From the NCBI RefSeq assembly GCF_009687865.1, contig NZ_BLAE01000003.1, positions 116,873 through 180,872 of the forward strand: a stretch of DNA of 64,000 nt, in the 5' to 3' direction. The translations under genes were made by a program, and so were the position numbers. Below are positions 55,301 through 63,321 of the stretch, piece by piece. The DNA comes from Acrocarpospora macrocephala (GTDB lineage: Bacteria; Actinomycetota; Actinomycetes; Streptosporangiales; Streptosporangiaceae). Under the pieces are notes generated by a model. The model was not told where the DNA came from and did no database searches. It saw only the letters and a list, made by a program, of their open reading frames with translations. How positions within the stretch are numbered: the first letter of the stretch is position 1; the number at the start of each line of letters is the position of its first letter.

Positions 55301-58032
55301 CCGTGAGCGAACTCGCCGAAGCCCTCGGCAGCCTCGCGGAAACCGGCGCCCCGGCGGCGCCACGCGAGATCGCGGGCGCGGCCGCCTGGGCGCGGCCGTT
55401 CGCCCTCGACCTCGACGAGACCCCGTTGCCCCCGATTACACCCAGGGTCCCCGGGGGCAACGGGCCCTGGCGAGCGTTCGCGCCGCAGGGCCACCCGTTC
55501 GCGGAGCACCTGCGCGAACAGCTGGAACAGGCCGGAGTCGGCGGCGGCATCCTGGTGTGCCTGCCGGAATCGTGCCAGGAGTCCGACCTGGCGGCGGCCC
55601 TGACCGGCGCCAAGGCCGCCGCCGTCTCGGCCCCCGGCACGCGATTCGTGCTGGTCCAGTCGGATCCGTACGGCGCCGCCGGGCTGGCCAAGACCCTCTC
55701 CCTGGAGGCGCCGCACCTGCGGGTGACGATCGTCCACATCCCGTACGGGCCGGACGCCGTCGCGAAGGTGGTCACCGAGGTGGCCGCCACCGACCGCTAC
55801 GCCGAAGTCCACCTCGACGGCGTCCGCCGGGTGCCCACGCTGCGCGCGATGCCCGTCACCCCGGCGGTAACGCGACACCCGCTGACCGGCGAGGACGTGC
55901 TGCTGGTCACCGGCGGCGGCAAGGGCATCACCGCCGAGTGCGCGATCGCGGTCGCCGCCGACAGTGGGGCGAAGCTGGTCATCATGGGCAGGTCCGCGCC
56001 GGAGGGGGACGCGGAGCTGGCCGGAAACCTTCGGCGGATGAGCGACCTGGGACTTTCCGTCCGCTATGTGAGGGCGGACGTCACCGATCCCGCGCAAGTC
56101 GCGGCCGCCCTGGCCGAGCTCGGCCCGATCACCGCGATCCTGCACGGCGCGGGCCGCAACGAACCGGCCGGGCTGACCTCGCTGGACGCGGAGGCGTTCC
56201 GGCGCACCTTCGCCCCGAAGATCGATGGCCTGCGCGCCGTGCTGGCCGCCGTCGACCCCGACCGGCTGAAACTGCTGATCACCTTCGGCAGCATCATCGG
56301 CCGGGCCGGGCTGCGCGGCGAGGCGCACTACTCGACCGCCAACGAGTGGCTCCGCGCCCTGACCGAGCAGTTCGCCGCCGCGCATCCGGACTGCCGCACG
56401 CTCTGCATGGAGTGGTCGGTCTGGTCCGGCGTCGGCATGGGCGAACGGCTGGCCGTCGTCGAGTCACTGACCAGGGACGGCATCACCCCCGTCACCCCGG
56501 ACCAGGGCGTCGAGATCATGCGGCGGCTGGTGTGCGACCCGGACGCGCCGGTGGTCACCGTGATCAGCGGCCGTACCGAGGGCATCGAGACCGTCCGCTA
56601 CGACCGGCCCGAGCTGCCGCTGCTGCGGTTCGTGGACCGGCCGCTGATCCGCTACCACGGCGTCGAGCTGGTCACCGAGACCGAGCTCAGCGCCGGCAGC
56701 GACCTCTACCTGGCCGACCACCTGCTCGACGGCAACCTGCTGTTCCCCGCCGTGTTCGGGATGGAGGCGATGGCGCAGGTGGCCACCGCCGCCACCGGCT
56801 GGACGGCGACCCCGGTCATCGAGAACGCCGAGTTCCTGCGGCCGATCGTGGTCCCGCCCGACGGCGCCACCACCATCCGGGTGGCCGCCGCCGTCACCGG
56901 CGACGACCTGGTGGAGGTGGCCATCCGCAGCTCCGAGACGGGCTTCGCGGCCGACCACTTCCGGGCCCGGCTGCGCTTCACCGGCGCCGCCGTCCAGGAC
57001 GGGCCGCCCGCCCAGGTCGCCGAGGGCCTGCCCGCCGTCCCGCTCGACCCGGCCACCGACCTGTACGGCGGCATCCTCTTCCAGGGCGAACGATTCCAGC
57101 GCCTGACCGGCTACCATCGGGCCGCCGCCCGGCACGTGGACGCCGACGTGGCCGCGATCGACGCGTCCGACTGGTTCGCCGCCTACCTGTCCGGCGAGCT
57201 GCTGCTCGGCGACCCGGGCATGCGCGACGCCCTGATGCACGGCAACCAGGTCTGCGTCCCGCACGCCACCCTGCTGCCCCAGGGCATCGACCGCGTGCAC
57301 GCCACCCCGGCCTCCGGGCCGATGCGGTACAGCGCGGTCGAGCGGGAACGTGACGGCGACACGTATATATACGACATCGTCGTCCGGGACACGTCCGGGC
57401 GGCCGGTCGAACGCTGGGAAGGGCTGCGGCTGCGGGCCGTACGCAAGGGCGACGGCCGCGGTCCCTGGGCGCCCGCGCTGCTCGGGCCGTACGTCGAGCG
57501 CATGCTGGACGACCTGATCGGCGCGAACGTGGCCGTGGCGGTCGAACCCGGCGGTGAACGCCGCGCGGCGACGGCTTTGGCCGTCGGGCGCGCGTCCGGC
57601 GGACCCGTCGAGATCAGGTATCGCCCCGACGGGCGCCCTGAGATCGACGGCGGCACGATCTCCGCCGCGCACGGCGCCGGGCTCACGCTCGCCGTCCGCG
57701 CCGACGGTCCGCTCGGCTGCGACGTGGAATCGGTGGCGGAACGTTCCGCCGAGACCTGGGCCGGGCTGCTCGGCGGGCACGCCCCGCTCGCCGGCCTGGT
57801 CGCGGCCGAGACCGGCGACAGCGCGGACGCGGCCGGAACCCGGGTCTGGTCCGCACTCGAATGCCTGCAGAAGGCCGGGCTCACCCCGGCCGCGCCGCTC
57901 ACCCTGGCCCGCGCGGGCCGGGATCCGTGGGTCGTGTTCGCGTCCGGATCACTCAGGATCGCCACCCTCGTCACCAGCGTGCGCGGCCGGCACGAGCCCG
58001 TGGTGCTGGCCGTGCTGGCCGAGGGGCGCTGA
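52333..58032 (+). CDS. pksE: Iterative enediyne polyketide synthase (PKSE)
   Basis: The 1899-residue protein has the enediyne domain order. KS (1-about 450): Cys211 in DGACSSS, His344 in EGHGTGT, His384 in IGHTKGA. AT-like (about 577-880): Ser653 in GHSLGE. ACP (about 925-1010): phosphopantetheine Ser961 in DLHLSSITVG. KR (about 1187-1410): VTGGGKGIT. DH (about 1450-1660): ADHLLDGNLLFP with His1463. C-terminal PPTase (about 1720-1899): CDVESV with Asp1797 and Glu1799. Such enzymes build the polyene precursor released by the partner thioesterase. Length is typical of the family and all catalytic motifs appear intact. Confidence 0.96.
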   Translation: MTRIAIVGMACRYPDADSPRELWENALAGRRAFRRLPDQRMRQADYWDADPAAPDRFYARNAAVIEGYEFDRMAYKIAGSTYRSTDLTHWLALDTAARALADAGFPGAEGLPRERTGVIVGNTLTGEFARANVMRLRWPYVRRTAAATLKEHGWDDAKVAAFLRDYETVYKAPFPGIDEDSLAGGLANTIAGRICNHFDLKGGGYTVDGACSSSLLSVATACRSLVDGDVDVAVAGGVDLSIDPFEVIGFAKTGALARGEMRLYDKGSNGFWPGEGCGIIVLMRAADAEEAGRRIYATIAGWGISSDGKGGITRPEVAGYQLALRRAYERAGFGIETVPLFEGHGTGTQVGDKTELTALSLARRSADPDAAPAAISSIKGMIGHTKGAAGVAGLIKAAMAVHQQVLPPTIGCVDPHPVLAEEPVALRVLRKAEAWPSGQPVRAGVTAMGFGGINTHLVLERSGARKRAPFDPRTKALAASAQDAELLLADAGSLAELRERVAELVGFVPALSYAQLGDLAAVLQRDLRELPYRAAVIVSSPEDAEARLRRILEALDAGETSLLDGRAFLGHVTGIGRVGYLFPGQGSGRGLSGGALRRRFAEADEVYAKAALPADGDVVATAVAQPRIVTGSMAGLRALTTLGMEATVAVGHSLGEISALHWAGAMDEETLLSVAAVRGQTMTEHSSSGTMAGLAASPDAALDLIGTDPVVIAGYNGPEQTVVAGTAEAVEAVGRRAAAAGVTWTPLRVSHAFHSPLVAPAAAAFAAKLDRGAFGQIGARIVSTVTGDALAADTDIPALLRLQITEPVQFAQAVELAAKDIDLFVEVGPGRVLSGLATGVTGVPAVSMDTDDESLAGLLRVVAAAYVTGVPVTPEALFHGRLVRPLEIGQEFSFFASPCEQVPDVDIAAAPVLAVATATVAAEAGESVVDLLRRLAAERAELPVEMVAPGSHLLDDLHLSSITVGQIVNQAAQALGVPPATAPMNFATSTVSELAEALGSLAETGAPAAPREIAGAAAWARPFALDLDETPLPPITPRVPGGNGPWRAFAPQGHPFAEHLREQLEQAGVGGGILVCLPESCQESDLAAALTGAKAAAVSAPGTRFVLVQSDPYGAAGLAKTLSLEAPHLRVTIVHIPYGPDAVAKVVTEVAATDRYAEVHLDGVRRVPTLRAMPVTPAVTRHPLTGEDVLLVTGGGKGITAECAIAVAADSGAKLVIMGRSAPEGDAELAGNLRRMSDLGLSVRYVRADVTDPAQVAAALAELGPITAILHGAGRNEPAGLTSLDAEAFRRTFAPKIDGLRAVLAAVDPDRLKLLITFGSIIGRAGLRGEAHYSTANEWLRALTEQFAAAHPDCRTLCMEWSVWSGVGMGERLAVVESLTRDGITPVTPDQGVEIMRRLVCDPDAPVVTVISGRTEGIETVRYDRPELPLLRFVDRPLIRYHGVELVTETELSAGSDLYLADHLLDGNLLFPAVFGMEAMAQVATAATGWTATPVIENAEFLRPIVVPPDGATTIRVAAAVTGDDLVEVAIRSSETGFAADHFRARLRFTGAAVQDGPPAQVAEGLPAVPLDPATDLYGGILFQGERFQRLTGYHRAAARHVDADVAAIDASDWFAAYLSGELLLGDPGMRDALMHGNQVCVPHATLLPQGIDRVHATPASGPMRYSAVERERDGDTYIYDIVVRDTSGRPVERWEGLRLRAVRKGDGRGPWAPALLGPYVERMLDDLIGANVAVAVEPGGERRAATALAVGRASGGPVEIRYRPDGRPEIDGGTISAAHGAGLTLAVRADGPLGCDVESVAERSAETWAGLLGGHAPLAGLVAAETGDSADAAGTRVWSALECLQKAGLTPAAPLTLARAGRDPWVVFASGSLRIATLVTSVRGRHEPVVLAVLAEGR

Positions 58033-58034
58033 CC

Positions 58035-58472
58035 GTGGGCAACTACTTCGAACACCTGCACACGGTCGGCTTCGAGGAGACCAACATCGTCGGCAACGTC
58101 TACTACGTCAACTACCTGCGCTGGCAGGGGCGTTGCCGGGAGATGTTCCTCAAGACCCACGCGCCGGACGTGCTCGGCGAGCTGCAGGACGACCTCAAGC
58201 TGTTCACGCTCAAGGTCGACTGCGAGTTCTACGCCGAGATCACCGCCTTCGACGAGCTGTCCATCCGGATGCGCCTCGTCGACCTGGCCCAGACCCAGCT
58301 CGAATTCAGCTTCGACTACGTCAAGCTCGACGCCCGGAACCTGGGCGTCGGCGAGACGCTGATCGCCCGCGGCCGGCAGCGGGTGGCGTGCATGCGGGGG
58401 CCCAACACCCGCACCGTGCCCGCCCGCGTGCCCGAGTCGCTGGTTCGAGCGCTCCAACCTTACGTGCCGTAG
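58035..58472 (+). CDS. Enediyne hotdog thioesterase (TEBC/E10)
   Basis: The 145-residue hotdog-fold protein begins GNYFEHLHTVGFEETNIVGN with VYYVNYLRWQGRCREMFL, the known start of enediyne thioesterases. It hydrolyses the polyene from the PKS acyl carrier. GTG at 58035 lies two bases past the PKS stop, so translation is coupled. Together with the DUF1702 proteins, UnbV, UnbU and the PKS it completes the five-gene enediyne core. Confidence 0.93.
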   Translation: MGNYFEHLHTVGFEETNIVGNVYYVNYLRWQGRCREMFLKTHAPDVLGELQDDLKLFTLKVDCEFYAEITAFDELSIRMRLVDLAQTQLEFSFDYVKLDARNLGVGETLIARGRQRVACMRGPNTRTVPARVPESLVRALQPYVP

Positions 58473-58489
58473 CCCCCGGGGGAATGACC

Positions 58490-58984
58490 ATGGCAGACCA
58501 GAAGATCCTTCGCCGCGCCTTCGGGAGGTTCGCGACCGGCGTCACCGTGGTGACCGTCGGCGGGAACGCTCCGCACGGCATGACCGCCAACTCCTTCACC
58601 TCCGTCTCGCTGGACCCGCCGCTCGTGCTGATCTGCGTGGACCGCGGCGCGATCATGCACGGCATGCTGCCGGCCGCGGGCTCCTTCGGGGTGAACGTGC
58701 TCGCGGCCGACCAGGAGGCGCTGGCCAGGCACTTCGCCGACCGCTGGCGGGTGCCGGGCCAGGCCCAGTTCGCGGACGTGGACTGGTTCCCCGGCACGCT
58801 CACCGGCGCGCCCATGCTCAACGCCAGCATCGCCAGGTTCGAGTGCGAGGTCTGGCGGACGTACGACGGCGGCGACCACTCCATCTTCATCGGCAAGGTG
58901 CTCTCCCACGACGAGGAGGCCGAGGAAGCCCTGCTGTTCTTCAACGGCGGGTTCCGGCAGATCGAATTGAGCGCAGCGACATGA
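58490..58984 (+). CDS. Flavin reductase of the enediyne cluster
   Basis: The 164-residue protein belongs to the FMN/FAD:NADH reductase family: RRAFGRFATGVTVVTVGG, HGMTANSFTSVSLDPPLVLI and FGVNVLAADQEALARHFAD. It resembles SgcE6 of C-1027, which feeds reduced flavin to two-component monooxygenases. The ATG at 58490 is preferred over 58484 because GGGGGA then has normal spacing. The monooxygenase partner is not in the window and may lie beyond 64 kb. Confidence 0.88.
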   Translation: MADQKILRRAFGRFATGVTVVTVGGNAPHGMTANSFTSVSLDPPLVLICVDRGAIMHGMLPAAGSFGVNVLAADQEALARHFADRWRVPGQAQFADVDWFPGTLTGAPMLNASIARFECEVWRTYDGGDHSIFIGKVLSHDEEAEEALLFFNGGFRQIELSAAT

Positions 58985-58997
58985 ATGAGGTGAAGAC

Positions 58998-60362
58998 ATG
59001 ACCGCGACAACCGGCGGGCGGTCCCGGGCGGTTCCGCCCGGGCCGCCCCGGCGGGCCGCCCCCGGCCTGTTCGTCAAACTGGCCACCGACCGGCTCGCCC
59101 TGATGCGAGCCGCCGCCGACCAGTACGGCGACGCCGTGAAGATCTCCATGGGCCCCAAGACCCTCTACTTCTTCAACCACCCCGACCACGCCAAACACGT
59201 GCTCGCCGACAACAGCGGCAACTACCACAAGGGCATCGGCCTGGTGCAGGCCAAACGCGCCCTCGGGGACGGCCTGCTGACCAGCGAGGGCGACCTGTGG
59301 CGCAAGCAGCGCAAGCTGATCCAGCCGGCCTTCCAGGCCAAGCGCATCGCCGCCCAGGCGGGCGTGGTCGCCGAGGAGGCCGCCGCGCTGGTCGAGCGGC
59401 TGCGGGCCGCGGCCGGGACCGGTCCCGTGAACGTGGTGGACGAGCTGACCGCGCTCACCCTGGGCGTCCTCGGCCGGACCCTGCTCGACGCCGACCTGGG
59501 CGTCTTCAGCGGGGTCGGGCACGCCTTCGAAGCGGTCCAGGACCAGGCCATGTTCGAGATGGTGTCGCTGGGCGCGGTCCCGATGTGGGTGCCGCTGCCC
59601 AAGCAGCTGCGGTTCCGGCAGGCGCGCAAGGAACTCCAGCACGTCGTGGACCGCCTCGTCGCGGAGCGCAGGACGCGCACCGGCGACTGGGGCGACGACG
59701 TGCTGTCCAAACTGATCCAGTCCACCGCCGAGGAGCCCGACCCGAAGGTCGGGCGGCAGCGCATGACCGACGAGCTGATCACGCTCCTTCTGGCCGGGCA
59801 CGAGACCACGGCCAGCACCCTGGGCTGGACGTTCTACCTGCTGGACCGCGATCCCGAGGTGGCCGAGCGGCTGCACGCGGAGGCGGTGGAGGTGCTCGGC
59901 GACCGCCCGCCGGTCTACGAGGACCTGCACCGGCTGCGGTACACGTCCATGGTGATCGAGGAGGCGATGCGGCTCTACCCGCCGGTGTGGATCCTGACCC
60001 GGCAAGCGCTCGCCGACGACGAGGTGGGCGGCTATCACGTTCCAGCGGGGTCGGACGTGCTCGTGTGCCCGTACACGCTGCATCGGCATCCCGAGTTCTG
60101 GAACGAACCGGAGAAATTCGATCCGGAACGGTTCGATCCCGGCGTGCAGTCCGGCCGGCCGCGCTACGCCTACATCCCGTTCGGGGCCGGGCCGCGGTTC
60201 TGCGTGGGCAACAACCTGGGGATGATGGAGGCCGCGTTCGTGACCGCCTTGGTGGCCAGGGATCTGCGGCTGACCCGGGTGCCCGGCTACGAGGCCGTTC
60301 CTGAGCCGATGTTGTCGCTCCGGATGAAGGACGGCCTGCCTATGACCGTCGCACAACGCTAG
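58998..60362 (+). CDS. Cytochrome P450
   Basis: The 454-residue P450 has I-helix LLLAGHETTASTL, K-helix EAMRL, PERF and heme loop FGAGPRFCVGN. It resembles the CYP102/CYP4-like bacterial clan that occurs beside enediyne cores. It probably oxidises the enediyne precursor. It lies 13 bases after the flavin reductase gene and is the last gene before the cassette's terminator, so it belongs to the same operon. Confidence 0.92.
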   Translation: MTATTGGRSRAVPPGPPRRAAPGLFVKLATDRLALMRAAADQYGDAVKISMGPKTLYFFNHPDHAKHVLADNSGNYHKGIGLVQAKRALGDGLLTSEGDLWRKQRKLIQPAFQAKRIAAQAGVVAEEAAALVERLRAAAGTGPVNVVDELTALTLGVLGRTLLDADLGVFSGVGHAFEAVQDQAMFEMVSLGAVPMWVPLPKQLRFRQARKELQHVVDRLVAERRTRTGDWGDDVLSKLIQSTAEEPDPKVGRQRMTDELITLLLAGHETTASTLGWTFYLLDRDPEVAERLHAEAVEVLGDRPPVYEDLHRLRYTSMVIEEAMRLYPPVWILTRQALADDEVGGYHVPAGSDVLVCPYTLHRHPEFWNEPEKFDPERFDPGVQSGRPRYAYIPFGAGPRFCVGNNLGMMEAAFVTALVARDLRLTRVPGYEAVPEPMLSLRMKDGLPMTVAQR

Positions 60363-60373
60363 GAGATGTGAGG

Positions 60374-60399
60374 GGCCACGGTCGTCCTTGACCGTGGCC
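60374..60399 (+). terminator. Terminator after the enediyne core operon
   Basis: GGCCACGGTC pairs perfectly with GACCGTGGCC around GTCCTT, 11 bases past the P450 stop. The convergent AraC-type gene ends at 60420, so it may serve both directions. Confidence 0.75.
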
Positions 60400-60419
60400 T
60401 CGTCGTGCGTCCCCTGCTG

Positions 60420-61190
60420 TCACCCGGCTGATCTGAGCGCGACCTTGCGTACGTCGAGCAGTGCCATCAGAACGGGTGGGTCAAGGGGATGCGCCGGCCT
60501 GAGGTGCAGGTCGGCGGTCGTGATCCGGGTGTCGGGACCGATGGTGATCGGGCCGACCCCGGCGACCGACGGCGCGTGCGCTCGGCTGAAGGGGTCACCG
60601 ATGATCTCCTCTTCCCCAGGGGAGACCGCGTGCGAGAGCAGATGCCAGGCGCCCGCGGGCACGTCCTCCAGCAGGTACGGGCCGGGGTTGTGCAACACCG
60701 TGCACCGCACCGGCCTGCCCTGGGGCACACAGGTGGGGAAGAGCCCGACGAAGATCAGCCCCAGCCTGGCCGTCGAGGGCGCCCAGACCTCGCCCTGGAC
60801 GGTGGCTGACCTGATCTCCGTGCCGATCGAACGGCTGTCGGGCACGATGCGGGTGGCGAAGCCGCCGTACTGCCGGTAGGTGGTGGGGGCGATGCCCACG
60901 CTGCTCTTGAAGCGCGAGCTGAAGGTTCCCACGCTCGTGTAGCCGACCCGGTTGCTGATGTCGGCCACGCTCAGCGAGGTGGAGATGAGGAGCCGTTTGG
61001 CTTCCTGCAGGCGGAGGGCGGACAGGAACCGCCCGGGGGAGATCCCGGTGGCCTGGCGGAAGACGCGGGAGAAGTGGAACTTGCTGAACATCGCGGTGCG
61101 AGCCATGTCATCGACAGTCAACTGCTCGCTGAGATTCTCATGCATGGTCTGAATAACTCGTCCGACGGCTCTTTCGATGGCCTCTTCCAT
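60420..61190 (-). CDS. AraC/XylS-family regulator
   Basis: The 256-residue protein has the two-helix-turn-helix AraC domain at its N-terminus: LTVDDMARTAMFSKFHFSRV and LSVADISNRVGYTSVGTFSS (about residues 24-110). A C-terminal ligand-type domain of about 140 residues follows, the reverse of the usual order. C-1027 also encodes an AraC/XylS-type regulator (SgcR2) next to its core, which supports a pathway-specific role. Confidence 0.85.
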   Translation of the reverse strand: MEEAIERAVGRVIQTMHENLSEQLTVDDMARTAMFSKFHFSRVFRQATGISPGRFLSALRLQEAKRLLISTSLSVADISNRVGYTSVGTFSSRFKSSVGIAPTTYRQYGGFATRIVPDSRSIGTEIRSATVQGEVWAPSTARLGLIFVGLFPTCVPQGRPVRCTVLHNPGPYLLEDVPAGAWHLLSHAVSPGEEEIIGDPFSRAHAPSVAGVGPITIGPDTRITTADLHLRPAHPLDPPVLMALLDVRKVALRSAG

Positions 61191-61559
61191 TGTTGCTTCC
61201 CCTTGGCCAAAAACGTCTTATGCGACTACACGTAGTCGGACGTTTGAAGATGTCACAGGTCCAATTATTCCCCACATGAATAGAGCTCGAATTCGCGCGC
61301 GTCCTCGGTGAATTCGGTTTCCTTCTTCGGGGCAGCCTCCATTCACGCGTCGATATGAGAGAGGTTGGGCGGTGCCTTCTGCGAATCACCGCACAGCGTT
61401 AAGAGACAATGGGTTGCCCGGTCCTGTCAACCTTTCAGATTCTGAACATGAAAGTTTCCGGGGGGCCTTGCCGTGAACATTCGCGGGGGGTGGCCGGGCC
61501 GATGCGAGAGGTAATCGCACGAGGCCATGGGCGTATTACGACCGGCGCTGGGCCGTCGA
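61191..61559. other. Intergenic stretch between two regulators
   Basis: No coding frame with family likeness is seen. The region contains the promoter of the AraC-type gene and the 3' untranslated end of the StrR-type gene. No hairpin or clear operator was recognised. Confidence 0.4.
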
Positions 61560-62498
61560 TCAGCCGGGATTCTCCCGGCGCTGGAGCTCGGTCGCGAACT
61601 GGCCCCACGCCTCGGCGCAGTCGCGGGCCAGCCTCGCCACCGAGTCGGCGCAGTGCGGCGGCACGGCGTCGACCAGGTCCTGCCAGTCCCCGACGGCGAT
61701 CGACCGGGAGTGCAGCAGCCGCAGCAGCTCGCGGCCCGGGTCGGTCAGCCGCAGGGACGGGTCCTTCCGCAGCGTCTGCAGGATGCTCGGGGAGTCCTTC
61801 GGCTCCGGGCGGGCCGGCGCCGGCGGTATCCTGGCCGGCTGGGTCAGGGCCGGGTCGTTGCCCCTGAGCAGACGATGACGCACGTCGTGGGCGGTGCCGA
61901 GGGAGACGCCCGCGGCCCTGGCGATCTCGCGGATGGACGCCTCGGGATTGGCCGCGATCACCTCGGAGGCCCGGCGCCGGCCCGCCCCGCCGTCCAGCGG
62001 GCGCAACCGCCCGTCCACGCCGAGCCGCTCGTTCGACCGCGGCGAGTCCGCACTCGAACGGCGGCGCACCGCGCCGACCGTCTTGGCGGCCAGCCCGGCG
62101 CAGGCGGCGATGGCACGATCGGAGAGCATCGGGTGCGAGGCGATGATGCGCTCCGCGGCCGCCTTCCGGTCCGCCAGCGAGAGCGGCAGCCCGTGGGCCA
62201 CGTTCTCCTGGACGGCGCGGACGAACGCGTCCGCCTCGCTGCCGTCGAAGAAGCGCACCTCGATGGTGTCCTGGCCGCGCATCGCGGCGGCCCGCACCCG
62301 GTGCATGCCGTCGATCACGCGCATCGTCTGCCGGTGCACGAGGATCGGCGGGAGCGCGGTCTCCAGGCCCGCGAGCCGGATCAGATGATCGGCGTCCTCG
62401 CCCGCCAGCCGCGGCGAATCCGCAGGCCGGAGCGAAGCCAGCTGGACCAGGCAGGGTGCGTCGAGCCCGCCTGCCGGAGAATCAGGCGCACGTATCAT
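61560..62498 (-). CDS. StrR-type regulator with ParB-like N-terminal domain
   Basis: The protein is 312 residues from the ATG at 62498, which follows GGAGGTGG. The ParB/sulfiredoxin-like N-terminal domain (about 15-110) has ALPPILVHRQTMRVIDGMHR and ENVAHGLPLSLADRKAAAER. Two HTH segments follow: LSDRAIAACAGLAAKTVGAV and ASIREIARAAGVSLGTAHDV. This is the StrR activator layout found with several secondary-metabolite clusters, including SgcR1 of C-1027. It is divergent from the DUF5987-like/GMC operon and probably activates the cluster. Confidence 0.85.
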   Translation of the reverse strand: MIRAPDSPAGGLDAPCLVQLASLRPADSPRLAGEDADHLIRLAGLETALPPILVHRQTMRVIDGMHRVRAAAMRGQDTIEVRFFDGSEADAFVRAVQENVAHGLPLSLADRKAAAERIIASHPMLSDRAIAACAGLAAKTVGAVRRRSSADSPRSNERLGVDGRLRPLDGGAGRRRASEVIAANPEASIREIARAAGVSLGTAHDVRHRLLRGNDPALTQPARIPPAPARPEPKDSPSILQTLRKDPSLRLTDPGRELLRLLHSRSIAVGDWQDLVDAVPPHCADSVARLARDCAEAWGQFATELQRRENPG

Positions 62499-62754
62499 CG
62501 GCCACCTCCACCGGCACGCGGCACACGTGACGGTTCCGAGTAGGACGGGTCCCCGGCCCCTCCCCACGGGGGGCTGATCTTTGCAAAATACCCCGGGCTC
62601 GCGCGCACCGGAACCCCGGGAGCCGCCGCGGTCTGAACGCTCGGTGAGGACGGCATTTCGGAAGATGCATCGCAATCGGTGCTGAAACGACGATGTGGGA
62701 GTTCGATCGCGCGCGTCCACATGCCGACTCCACGGTACAAACGGGAGTAACCTC
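62499..62754. promoter_or_regulatory. Divergent promoter region of strR-type and DUF5987-like genes
   Basis: The 256-bp gap between two divergent starts must hold both promoters. I looked for the StrR target (GTTCGAC..N11..GTCGAAC) and found only a weak half-site GTTCGAT near 62701. Nothing else is clear. Confidence 0.4.
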
Positions 62755-63321
62755 ATGCGATCCGACTTATCCCATCAAACCAACCAAAACATGACGCTAG
62801 AGGCGTTCGCCGACACGATCGTTCCCGGTGAGAAGCGGTTTCCGGACGACATCGCGGTGGCCGGCGCCTCCTCAGGCGGCGGCGCGGTCGCGGCCGGCGC
62901 GCTCGAACTCCTGGCCGACCCGGCCACCGGCATCGCCGACGACCTCGGCGCGTTCGCGGATCTGATCAACGAGCACGCCCGGGCGTACGCAGCCGAGCAC
63001 GGCCTGACCCCCGACCCGGAGCTGCCGCCGCTGGTCGGCCTGTCCTTCGCCGACCGGACCGCGCTGATCCGGCACCTGACCTCGCCCACCCACCCGGAAC
63101 GCGAGATCTGGATCCTGGTCGCCCTGTTCAGCAACATGGCCTTCGACACCGGGGCCCACCTGCACACCGTCGACGCGATGGCGGCCGGTCACCCGGGCCT
63201 GGCCGCGATGGGCTTCGCCCAGCCGGACGCCGACGGGCTGTGGCGGTTCCCGGACTACTCCTACGGCCGCGAGCTGGCACACCTCCATCCGGGCACGACC
63301 TCATCGGGGAGCCCCGCATGA
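62755..63321 (+). CDS. DUF5987-like enediyne-associated protein
   Basis: The 188-residue protein begins MRSDLSHQTNQNMTLEAFAD and contains TIVPGEKRFPDD, an Ala/Gly-rich segment, and DYSYGRELAHLHPG at the C-terminus. It resembles the small helical gluconate-dehydrogenase-subunit-3-type partners encoded before GMC oxidoreductases. I assign it to DUF5987 from memory of such pairs in enediyne loci. GGGAG lies seven bases before the ATG. Its stop overlaps the next start (ATGA). Confidence 0.7.
   Translation: MRSDLSHQTNQNMTLEAFADTIVPGEKRFPDDIAVAGASSGGGAVAAGALELLADPATGIADDLGAFADLINEHARAYAAEHGLTPDPELPPLVGLSFADRTALIRHLTSPTHPEREIWILVALFSNMAFDTGAHLHTVDAMAAGHPGLAAMGFAQPDADGLWRFPDYSYGRELAHLHPGTTSSGSPA

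Noticed and set aside
52144-56385. A 1413-codon open frame antisense to the enediyne PKS
   Set aside because: Its product is low-complexity Arg/Gly/Val-rich text mirroring the PKS codons; the plus strand holds all the catalytic motifs.
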